Below are positions 7,562-13,466 of a DNA stretch of 15,743 bases, piece by piece (positions within the stretch are counted from its first letter, which is position 1; the number at the start of each line of letters is the position of its first letter). Origin of the DNA: Acidobacteriota bacterium (GTDB lineage: Bacteria > Acidobacteriota > Thermoanaerobaculia > Multivoradales > UBA5704). The position numbers were made by a program, and so were the translations under genes. The stretch spans positions 1-15,743 of the forward strand of contig QHVW01000396.1 of NCBI GenBank assembly GCA_003223675.1, in the 5' to 3' direction. The notes below the pieces were generated by a model. The model saw nothing but the letters and a program-made list of their open reading frames with translations, made no database searches and had not been told where the DNA came from.

Positions 7562-8965
7562 GGCGCCGAGGTCGAGCTCCACGCTGTAGGGGGGCTTCCG
7601 CTTGGTGAGCACCGCCTTGCCGTCGAGCGCGAAGGTCACCTTGTCGAAATCGCCCCGGGAGAGGGTGTCGAAGCGCTGCATGCCGGTCTGCAGCTCGCCG
7701 AACGGCCGCACCAGCTTGAGCGACATGTCGCCGGTCAGCAGCGCCGCGTTGGCCTCCTGGAGGATGCGCGAGCTGGCCGAGTCGGGATCGCTCTGCTGCA
7801 CGATCGGGGCGATGCGGTCGGTGGCCGGCACCGTGATCGTGCGCTCCTCGCGATAGGCCTTGTTGGAGTTGATGTCCTCCACCTTGACGATCATCAGGTA
7901 GTCGCCCGGGCGCAGGAAGCGCTGGAAGACGAGCGGCAGGTTGGCCCCCGCGGCGCCCTCGGCGGCCGGGAAGTCGAACTTGTAGCGGAAGCTGTCGAAC
8001 AGCTCCCCGTTCTGCAACAGCTCGCCGTTGAGCAGCAGGTCGTAGGTGTGGGCGGGCCCAAGCGACGACTGGCCGGCGCCGGAGGGGGGCACGCTGACCA
8101 CCCCTTCCATCACCGTGCGGTTCTGGTAGCGGCCCGGGAAGTCCAAGGAGAGCTTGGCGGGCAGGAGGGGGGTCCCCGGCGCGATGTCGGTCGAGTAGGT
8201 GTTGAACGAGGCGACCCACTCCCCCTTCTGCTGGCTCGGCTTCTCCATCAGCCGCGCCTCCATCATGTTGTAGGCCATCCCCTGGTTGGCGACGTAGCCG
8301 ATGGCGCCGGCGATCTTGTCGCCGTCGCGGCAGCCGCTGGCGATCGCCTGGAGGCCGCCGTTCCCCCCACCCACGGCCCCGCGTCCGCTGTCCCCGGCGC
8401 CGCCGGAGAAGAGCGCGCCCAGGCCCTCCACGGGGTTCCAGAGGCGGAACGGCCCGGCCCCCCAATGGCGGTAGAACACCACCACGAAGTCTTCGTGGAT
8501 GCGCTCGCTGCTCGCGTAGTACCAGACCTCCACGGGCCAGATGACGCTCGAGCAGTGCGACTCCAGCCGGCCGGCCGGCGGGCCGTTGAGGAGCAGCATG
8601 CGGGCGCGGTCGTCCTGGAGGGAGCCGAAGAGGCTCCTCGCCTCCGCGACCTTCTGCTCCCAGCGCTCCTGGAAGGTGTTGCGGAGCGTCTTGTAGGGGT
8701 TCCGCGCCTCCCAGAACTGCTTGATGAAGGCGTCGCGCTGGTAGTCCTTCTCGAGGGCCAGGAAGGTCGCGAGCTCCTGCTCGCTGATCAGCAGGTCCAC
8801 CGTCTCCAGCCAGTCCCGATACTTCTGGGGGAGATTCTTGATGGCGTCCTTTTCCGCCTTGCGCTCCGCCCGCGTCGGCTTCTCCGGCGAGGCGGCCACA
8901 AGAGTGGGCATGAGGGTGACGAGGAGGACGGGGACGAGTAGGGTCAGCGATCGCCTTGCGCGCAT
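7562..8965 (-). CDS. GWxTD-type domain protein, N-terminal part of frameshifted third paralogue
   Basis: This is the N-terminal 468 residues of the third paralogue. The signal peptide is MRARRSLTLLVPVLLVTLMP and onward, with probable cleavage after VAA at residue 25. The GWxTD-type domain follows: LEKDYQRDAFIKQFWEARNP, DDRARMLLLNGPPAG, PVEVWYY. Then come beta-rich modules (ASFNTYSTDIAPG, QRFLRPGDYLMIVKVED, SRILQEANAALLTGDMSLKL) up to VELDLGA. At 7561 the reading frame breaks. Compared with the intact paralogue, about 26 residues between VELDLG and NRF are missing here and the continuation is one base out of frame. The ATG at 8965 has AGGTGA ending 4 nt upstream. This is the first gene of the presumed three-gene minus-strand operon and is divergent from the cysteine desulfurase gene. 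Confidence 0.82.
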
Positions 8966-9026
8966 TCATTCACCTGCCAAAGAGAACCGGTCCATCGAGG
9001 CAAGATCCATTTCCATTCAACACCCG

Positions 9027-9046
9027 TGCCGGGGGTAAGCCCGGCA
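9027..9046. repeat. Short palindrome in the divergent intergenic region
   Basis: TGCCGGG and CCCGGCA form a perfect 7-bp stem with a GGTAAG loop. It lies about 60 bp upstream of the minus-strand VWA gene start and 120 bp before the desulfurase gene. No T-run follows on either strand, so it is not a classic terminator. It may be a REP-like element or a 5'-leader hairpin of the VWA operon. Confidence 0.5.
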
Positions 9047-9087
9047 TCGGGGAAAACAGGATACTCCCTTCGTCAAGACCTTGAGAG

Positions 9088-9125
9088 ATCGGACCGATCC
9101 GTCGGATCCGACCGATCGGTCCGAT
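9088..9125. repeat. Four 9-bp repeats forming a 38-bp near-perfect palindrome
   Basis: Four tandem 9-mers of consensus ATCSGWCSG start at 9088, 9097, 9106 and 9115. Together they build a palindrome: ATCGGACCGATC (9088-9099) is the exact reverse complement of 9114-9125, and the centre GTCGGATCCGAC (9101-9112) is itself palindromic. Only the single C at 9100 and C at 9113 are unpaired. The element lies 43 bp before the desulfurase start codon and would place a strong hairpin near or upstream of its promoter. A related 9-mer array occurs at the end of mnmA. Confidence 0.9.
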
Positions 9126-9151
9126 GGGAAGGGGCACCCGGCCCCCCTCGG

Positions 9152-9157
9152 TTACAA
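9152..9157 (+). promoter_or_regulatory. Possible -10 element for a near-leaderless desulfurase transcript
   Basis: TACAAT resembles the sigma-70 -10 consensus and ends 10 nt before the ATG at 9168. Initiation 6-8 nt downstream would leave a leader of only a few bases. That fits the lack of a strong ribosome-binding site, since only a short CAGG is seen. No good -35 box lies at the right spacing, so the call is tentative. Confidence 0.3.
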
Positions 9158-9167
9158 TCTCCAGGCC

Positions 9168-10325
9168 ATGATTTACCTCGACCACAACGCCACCACCCCC
9201 CTTCATCCCAGGGCGCGCGAGGCCATGCTCCCCTGGCTGGGAGGTGGGTCGCACGGCAACCCCTCTTCGGTTCACCGCTTCGGGCAGGCCGCCCGCGAGG
9301 CGGTCGAGGGGGCGCGCGAGCAGGTGGCGGCGCTGCTCAACGTCCGTCCTCTGGAGGTGATCTTCACCGCCTCGGGCACCGAGGCCAACAACGCCGTGAT
9401 CTTCGATGTGGCCAGAAAGGCGGGCCGCCGGGGGCACCTGGTGATCTCGGCGATCGAGCACCCGTCGGTCCGCGAGGCGGCGGCGCGCGTGGCCGCGGAG
9501 GGGATGGAGGTGACACGGGTGTCCCCCCGCGGGGACGGCGTGGTGCACGTGGACGAGATCCTCGCCGCCCTGCGCCCCGACACCCGGCTGGTCGCCCTCA
9601 TGCTCGCCAACAACGAGCTGGGCACTCTCCAGCCGGTGGCCGAGGTGGCCGCCGCCTGCGGCGAGCGGGGGATCCCCGTGCTCTGCGACGCCGTGCAGGC
9701 CGTGGGCAAGATCCCGGTGGACGCGGCCGCGCTCGGCGCCGACTACCTCGTCCTGGGAGCCCACAAGTTTCATGGGCCCCTGGGCGCGGCGGCGCTCTGG
9801 GTGCGCAAGGGGGTGGAGATCTCCGGCCATCTCGTGGGCGGCAGCCAGGAGCGGCGGCGCCGGGCGAGCACCGAGAACGTGCCGGCCATCGTGGGCCTGG
9901 GAGCCGCCGCCGCCGCGGCCCGGGAGGAGATGGCCCATCGCACCGCCCATCTCGCCGCCCTGCGCGACCGCTTCGAGGCGGTGCTGCCGGGACTGATCCC
10001 CGGCGCGATCGTCCACTGCCGGCAATCCCCGCGCCTGCCCAACACCTCGCACGTGGCGTTCACAGGGGTGGAAGGCGCTTTTATGGAAGGAGAATCGCTG
10101 CTGATCCGGCTCGACTTAGCCGGCTTCGCGGTCTCCACCGGCGCGGCCTGCTCCTCGGGGAGCGTCGAGCCGAGCAAGACCCTGCTCGCGGTCGGGATCT
10201 CGCGCCAGGAGGCCCTCTCCTCCCTGCGGGTGAGCTTCGGCATCGGCAACACGAGCGAGGAGGTGGACGCCTTCCTCGGCGCGCTGGCCCGCGAGGTGGC
10301 CGAGCTGCGGAGGGCGGTGGCGTGA
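9168..10325 (+). CDS. Cysteine desulfurase, NifS/IscS type
   Basis: This 385-residue PLP-dependent enzyme releases sulfur from L-cysteine to form alanine and an enzyme-bound persulfide, the cell's sulfur source for Fe-S clusters and tRNA thiolation. The start is set at MIYLDHNATTPLHP, the classic family N-terminus; the open frame upstream is repeat DNA. Visible landmarks are ASGTEANN (residues 68-75), the PLP-stacking histidine H98 in EHPS, D174 and Q177 in CDAVQAVGK, the PLP lysine K200 in GAHKFHGPLG, and the catalytic cysteine C328 in STGAACSSGSVEPS. It overlaps mnmA in a GTGA junction, so the two are translationally coupled. Its likely partner is therefore MnmA, although it may also serve Fe-S assembly. 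Choosing between nifS and iscS as a name is not possible from this context. Confidence 0.93.
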   Translation: MIYLDHNATTPLHPRAREAMLPWLGGGSHGNPSSVHRFGQAAREAVEGAREQVAALLNVRPLEVIFTASGTEANNAVIFDVARKAGRRGHLVISAIEHPSVREAAARVAAEGMEVTRVSPRGDGVVHVDEILAALRPDTRLVALMLANNELGTLQPVAEVAAACGERGIPVLCDAVQAVGKIPVDAAALGADYLVLGAHKFHGPLGAAALWVRKGVEISGHLVGGSQERRRRASTENVPAIVGLGAAAAAAREEMAHRTAHLAALRDRFEAVLPGLIPGAIVHCRQSPRLPNTSHVAFTGVEGAFMEGESLLIRLDLAGFAVSTGAACSSGSVEPSKTLLAVGISRQEALSSLRVSFGIGNTSEEVDAFLGALAREVAELRRAVA

Positions 10326-11446
10326 CTTTCCAGGGGATCAATGAGCGCCTGATCGCCGTGGCCATGAGCGGCGGCCTCGACTCCTCGGTGACCGCCTGGA
10401 AGCTGGCCCGGGAGGGCCGGCCGGTGGTGGGCCTCTCCATGCTCCTCTGGGACCACTCCGGGACCGAGGCGCACGGCCGCTGCTGCGGCGCCCTCGACCT
10501 CGGCGACGCCAGGCGGGTGGCGCAGCAGGCGGGCATCCCTCACTACACCTTGCGGATGGACCGCGAGTTCCGCGACAAGGTGGTCGATCCCTTCGTGGAC
10601 GACTACCTCGCCGGCCGCACGCCCAGCCCCTGTGTGCGGTGCAACACCTGGATCAAGTTCGACCTCCTGCTGGAGCGGGCGCGGCGGCTGGGCGCCACCC
10701 GGGTGGCGACCGGCCACTACGCGCGCATCCTCCAGGGTCCGGACGGCCCCGAGCTCCACACCGCGGTCGATACGGGGAAGGACCAGAGCTACTACCTCTT
10801 CGAGCTCACCGGCGAGCAGCTCGCCGCCTCCCTCTTCCCGCTGGGCGAGCTGACCAAGGCGCAGGTGCGGGAGATCGCCCGCGAGGCCGGGCTGGTGGTG
10901 GCCGAGAAGGGGGAGAGCATGGAGGTCTGCTTCGTCTCCGGCGGCGTGCGCGAATTCGTGGAGGCCGAGGCCGCCGCCCGCCTTCCAGGGGCGGTGAGTC
11001 CCGAGCCGGCGGTGCTGGTGGACGCCCGCGGCGAGGAGCTGGGCACGGGCCAGCCCTACTACCGCTACACCGTGGGCCAGCGCCGGGGTCTCGGGCTCGC
11101 CGCCCCCAGCCCGCTCTACGTGCTCCAGATCGAGCCGGAGCGCAACCGCGTGGTGGTGGGAGAAGAGTCGGAGCTGATGGCCCCGGGCCTCCGCGGCGAG
11201 CGGCTCCACTGGATCGGTCCCCAGCGGACCGGGGAGGTGGAGGCCACGGTGAAGATCCGCTCCCGCCATCCCGGCGTGCCGGCCCTGATCCGTCCCCAGG
11301 GGGACGGGCGCGTCGAGGTCGACTTCGCCGAGCCCCAGCGCGGCATCACCCCCGGCCAGGCGGCCGTCTTCTACCAGGGGACGCGGGTGCTCGGGGGGTG
11401 CTGGATCGCGGGGCGATCCGACGGATCCGACCGATCCGTCCGATAA
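10322..11446 (+). CDS. mnmA: tRNA-specific 2-thiouridylase MnmA
   Basis: This 374-residue cytoplasmic enzyme adenylates and then thiolates uridine-34 of Lys, Glu and Gln tRNAs. The motifs are the PP-loop ATP site SGGLDSS (residues 16-22), the catalytic cysteine C104 in TPSPCVRCN, TGHYARI (130-136), the KDQSYYLF tRNA-binding region (153-160), the second catalytic cysteine C203 in EVCFVSGG, and YYRYTVGQRRGLGL in the central domain. The start is the GTG at 10322, which overlaps the desulfurase stop by 4 bp and has GGAGGG 7 nt upstream. The upstream gene can supply the persulfide sulfur. The last ten or so residues (GRSDGSDRSVR) and the start of the stop codon come from a 9-bp DNA repeat, so the natural C-terminus has probably been extended or replaced by it. 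Confidence 0.95.
   Translation: MTFQGINERLIAVAMSGGLDSSVTAWKLAREGRPVVGLSMLLWDHSGTEAHGRCCGALDLGDARRVAQQAGIPHYTLRMDREFRDKVVDPFVDDYLAGRTPSPCVRCNTWIKFDLLLERARRLGATRVATGHYARILQGPDGPELHTAVDTGKDQSYYLFELTGEQLAASLFPLGELTKAQVREIAREAGLVVAEKGESMEVCFVSGGVREFVEAEAAARLPGAVSPEPAVLVDARGEELGTGQPYYRYTVGQRRGLGLAAPSPLYVLQIEPERNRVVVGEESELMAPGLRGERLHWIGPQRTGEVEATVKIRSRHPGVPALIRPQGDGRVEVDFAEPQRGITPGQAAVFYQGTRVLGGCWIAGRSDGSDRSVR
11416..11444. repeat. 9-bp tandem repeats forming the 3' end of mnmA
   Basis: Three 9-mers, ATCCGACGG, ATCCGACCG and ATCCGTCCG, plus a trailing AT run straight into the TAA of mnmA. They follow the same ATCSGWCSG pattern as the array at 9088-9125, so the desulfurase-mnmA pair is bracketed by this repeat family. 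The translated product is an Asp/Ser/Arg-rich tail. Confidence 0.85.
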
Positions 11447-11484
11447 CACCTCAACAAGGCCAGGGGTGAGGCCCCGTAACGGGA

Positions 11485-12141
11485 ATGCGGAACCTCCGCG
11501 TTTTCGTTCTCTCTTTCCGTATGGAAGTCGCCAACCCCCGCCCCCGGATCTTCCTCCTCTCCCCCGCCAGCACGGACGGCCTGCGGGCCCGGCAGCTCAC
11601 CTCGCCGCGGGCCGGATTCGGCGCCGCGCAACGCTATCGGGGCCCCGAGGGGGTGACGATCGAGGAGGCGTTCACCTTCATGAGCTCGCTCTACTTCCGG
11701 GGAAAGATCACCTACGCCCGCCACTTCGCCGCGCCCCCTCCGGAGCTCTCCCTCGGCACGCCGGACGACGGCATCCTGGTGATCGCGCCCGGCTTCGGGC
11801 TGGTGCCGCCGAGCTGGCGGATCACGCCGGAGGAGATGAAGACGCTCCGCCGCACGCCGGTCGACCTCAAGAGCCGGGCCTACTGCGCGCCGATGAAGAA
11901 GCACGTGGAGCAGCTCCGGGACCTCGCGCCGTCCGCCTGGGTGGTGCTGCTGGGGAGCGTGGCGACGGCCAAGTACGTGGACCTGCTCCTCCCCACCTTC
12001 GGCGACCGCCTGCTCTTCCCGCGCGACTTCGCGGGCGCCGGCGACATGAAACGCGGCGGCATGATGCTGCGCGCCGCGCGCGAGGACCGCGAGATGGCCT
12101 ACGTCACCCTCGCCGCCCCCCGGCGCCGGGCCCGGGCTTGA
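11485..12141 (+). CDS. Conserved-looking hypothetical protein
   Basis: This is a 218-residue cytoplasmic-looking protein without a signal peptide or membrane segment. I do not recognise the family. The core begins RIFLLSPASTDGLRARQL at about residue 21. Other notable stretches are EEAFTFMSSLYFRGKITYA, GILVIAPGFGLVPP, VVLLGSVATAKYVDLLLP, then LLFPRDFAGAGDMKRGGMMLRA. These look like ordered alpha/beta segments with possible glycine-rich turns, but I will not assign an activity. An alternative start is the ATG at 11521 (MEVANPRPRIFLL), which would remove 12 residues encoded by a small GC hairpin plus T-rich tract (11486-11516) that could belong to an mnmA terminator. Neither start has a strong ribosome-binding site. 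The gene follows mnmA by 38 bp. Confidence 0.75.
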   Translation: MRNLRVFVLSFRMEVANPRPRIFLLSPASTDGLRARQLTSPRAGFGAAQRYRGPEGVTIEEAFTFMSSLYFRGKITYARHFAAPPPELSLGTPDDGILVIAPGFGLVPPSWRITPEEMKTLRRTPVDLKSRAYCAPMKKHVEQLRDLAPSAWVVLLGSVATAKYVDLLLPTFGDRLLFPRDFAGAGDMKRGGMMLRAAREDREMAYVTLAAPRRRARA

Positions 12142-12174
12142 CGCCCCGCAAGAAAAACTTTCCAAAAAGCGAGA

Positions 12175-12191
12175 TTGGAACGGACCTTGCA
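12175..12191 (+). promoter_or_regulatory. Sigma-54 (-24/-12) promoter match for the small lipoprotein gene
   Basis: TTGGAACGGACCTTGCA matches the sigma-54 consensus TTGGCACG-N4-TTGCA with one mismatch (A for C after the GG). GG at 12177-12178 and GC at 12189-12190 have the required 12-bp register. Initiation about 12 nt after the GC (near 12202) gives a leader of about 62 nt before the ATG at 12265. Sigma-54 promoters need an enhancer-binding activator; I could not identify its site. Confidence 0.6.
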
Positions 12192-12264
12192 CTTCTACCT
12201 CCTTGACCAGCAGTACGAATCAACCACTCCAAGGGTGAGCATAAACCAAGACAAGGAGGCTCCC

Positions 12265-12537
12265 ATGGCTCTCAATCCCAAGAAATCGGTGGCGCCGTTG
12301 TTGCTCGGCGCCGCCTTGCTGGCGGTCCCGGCGACCGGCTGCAAGGTGACCAAGACGCAGGAGGGCAAGGTGCCCGAGGTCGAGGTGAGCACGAAGGGCG
12401 GACAGCTCCCGAAGTACGACGTGCAGACCCCGACGGTATCGGTCGGCAGCGAGAAGCGGGAGGTCACCGTGCCCACCGTCAAGACCGAGAAGAAAGATGT
12501 CAAGGTGCCCACGGTGGACGTGAAACCGCCGAAATGA
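12265..12537 (+). CDS. Small lipoprotein with Val/Pro/Lys-rich repeats
   Basis: This encodes 90 residues. A positively charged start (MALNPKK) and a hydrophobic stretch lead to VPATGC with C26, a plausible lipobox, so the mature protein would be about 65 residues tethered by lipid. The mature part is a degenerate repeat of VP-x-V-x-V followed by charged residues: VPEVEVSTKG, TPTVSVGSEKREV, VPTVKTEKKDV, VPTVDVKPPK. It is rich in Lys, Val and Pro, and probably extended or beta-like. The ribosome-binding site AAGGAGG lies 5 nt before the ATG. A sigma-54 promoter match lies upstream and a strong terminator follows. Related repeats occur in other small envelope proteins of unknown function; no specific role can be given. 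Confidence 0.85.
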   Translation: MALNPKKSVAPLLLGAALLAVPATGCKVTKTQEGKVPEVEVSTKGGQLPKYDVQTPTVSVGSEKREVTVPTVKTEKKDVKVPTVDVKPPK

Positions 12538-12559
12538 AAGCCCTTCAAGGGTGAGACGG

Positions 12560-12593
12560 AAACGGCGTGGAGAGATCCCCGCCGTTTTTATTT
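12560..12593 (+). terminator. Rho-independent terminator of the small lipoprotein gene
   Basis: The stem AAACGGCG (12560-12567) pairs with CGCCGTTT (12580-12587), with two further inner G-C pairs across a mismatch. The run TTTTTATTT follows from 12585. It begins 22 bp after the stop codon at 12537. Confidence 0.85.
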
Positions 12594-12629
12594 GGAACAA
12601 TTATTTGTAACCGATTTGTATCTGCGGCT

Positions 12630-12671
12630 GAAAACGGCAACGGCGGCGCGGGCACGCCCCGCACCGCCGTT
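12630..12671 (-). terminator. Probable terminator of the convergent lipoprotein gene
   Basis: AACGGCGG (12639-12646) and CCGCCGTT (12664-12671) form an 8-bp stem that is prolonged inside by GCGGG/CCCGC. Read on the minus strand, the hairpin is followed by GCCGTTTTC, a short U-tract. It lies 41 bp after the stop codon of the minus-strand gene. The T-run is short, so efficiency is uncertain. Confidence 0.6.
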
Positions 12672-12711
12672 CCGTGGGAGAAAGAAAAGGCTATTCCGAA
12701 GCGGAGACGGG

Positions 12712-13287
12712 TTACTTGCCCGCCTTGCTCTTGTCCGTGATGTTGAAGTGTTGGGTGTTGACCTTCTCGTCGCCGATCCAGACCTCGGCGCGGTAGTCGC
12801 CCTTGGCCCAGGAGGCGGTCTTGGTCTGCGAGAAGCTCAGGTACTTGGCGCCCCGCGGCACCGACTTCTCCTCGTCGGAGACCTTCGTGTCGCCCGGGCC
12901 GTACCAGGCCACTTTGATCTTGGAGGTGGCCGGCGTGTCGGCGACCTTCATGGTGATGTAGATCGGCTGGCCGGGAGCGAAGTCGTCCCCCTGGTCGGCC
13001 TGCGGGATCGTGCCGTCGACCACCTTGTGGCCGATCGTCACGTCATCGATCATCGTCTGCGCCTTGACCGGGTTGAGATCGTTGGCGTTGCTGGTGCCCG
13101 CGATCTCGTGCTCGGTGGTCTGGGTCACCGCGCCCGACGTCGACTGCGAGGTCTGATCGGCCGGCGCCGTGGCCGAATTCTGTACGCTGGTCGCGGTGTC
13201 GGCCGCGTTGTCTGTCTCGTGCGACTTACAGGCCGCCATGGGCAGCAGGGAGACCAGGAGCAACGCTGCAAGCTGGGTCGATTTCAT
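12712..13287 (-). CDS. Predicted lipoprotein with Ser/Thr-rich linker and Ig-like domain
   Basis: This encodes 191 residues. A signal peptide ends in LPMAAC with C20 as the lipidation site; lysine at +2 does not suggest inner-membrane retention. Residues 21-65 are a low-complexity Ser/Thr/Ala/Gln linker. Residues of about 78-184 look like an extracytoplasmic beta-sandwich: DDFAPGQPIYITMKV, KIKVAWYGPGDTKV and WAKGDYRAEVWIGDEKV, a pattern common in bacterial Ig-like ligand- or surface-binding modules. Function is unknown. The ATG at 13287 has AAGGAG 7 nt upstream. A consensus sigma-54 promoter lies about 75 bp upstream, and a 6-bp hairpin (13301-13316) immediately precedes the ribosome-binding site. 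It is convergent with the other small lipoprotein gene. Confidence 0.85.
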   Translation of the reverse strand: MKSTQLAALLLVSLLPMAACKSHETDNAADTATSVQNSATAPADQTSQSTSGAVTQTTEHEIAGTSNANDLNPVKAQTMIDDVTIGHKVVDGTIPQADQGDDFAPGQPIYITMKVADTPATSKIKVAWYGPGDTKVSDEEKSVPRGAKYLSFSQTKTASWAKGDYRAEVWIGDEKVNTQHFNITDKSKAGK

Positions 13288-13300
13288 GGTTGTTCTCCTT

Positions 13301-13316
13301 CGAGCCCTGCGGCTCG
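13301..13316 (-). promoter_or_regulatory. Leader hairpin directly upstream of the ribosome-binding site
   Basis: CGAGCC and GGCTCG form a perfect 6-bp stem with a 4-nt loop in the 5' leader of the minus-strand lipoprotein gene. It ends next to AAGGAG and could stabilise the message or affect translation. Confidence 0.45.
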
Positions 13317-13358
13317 GGTGCCGGCCCGGAATGGACCGTAGGCTGCGCTCCCCCCTTA

Positions 13359-13376
13359 CAGCAAGGGACGTGCCAG
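13359..13376 (-). promoter_or_regulatory. Consensus sigma-54 (-24/-12) promoter
   Basis: Read on the minus strand, CTGGCACGTCCCTTGCTG matches the sigma-54 consensus TGGCACG-N4-TTGCW at every defined position. GG at 13374-13373 and GC at 13362-13361 have the correct spacing. Predicted initiation near 13349 gives a 62-nt leader for the lipoprotein gene starting at 13287. An inverted repeat CCGGCG-CAT-CGCCGG at 13421-13435, about 50 bp upstream, is a possible but unproven activator site. Confidence 0.8.
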
Positions 13377-13466
13377 ATTCGAGGCGCAACCTTCCACCGC
13401 CGTCTGCGTATAGTTGCCGCCCGGCGCATCGCCGGCTATCCATCCTTTGTTTTCGAGGAGGTGCCA

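Noticed and set aside
5728..7608. Long plus-strand open frames opposite the VWA genes
   Set aside because: They are rich in Arg, Gly, Val and Leu with no domain similarity and lie antisense to clearly homologous paralogues. They result from high GC.
9016..9032. Sigma-54 promoter for the VWA operon on the minus strand
   Set aside because: CGGCACGGGTGTTGAA resembles the consensus but lacks the nearly invariant C of the -12 GC and the first T of the -24 box.
8970..10052. Minus-strand open frame over the desulfurase gene
   Set aside because: It has no recognisable motif and is antisense to a gene with all catalytic residues of cysteine desulfurase.
11486..11516. Rho-independent terminator after mnmA
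   Set aside because: GCGGA-ACC-TCCGC followed by a T/C-rich tract is only a 5-bp stem with an interrupted T-run, and it overlaps the start of the next gene.
13409..13414. TATAGT as a -10 box for the M14-like gene
   Set aside because: No -35 hexamer lies at 16-18 bp spacing and the extended -10 TG is misplaced by one base.
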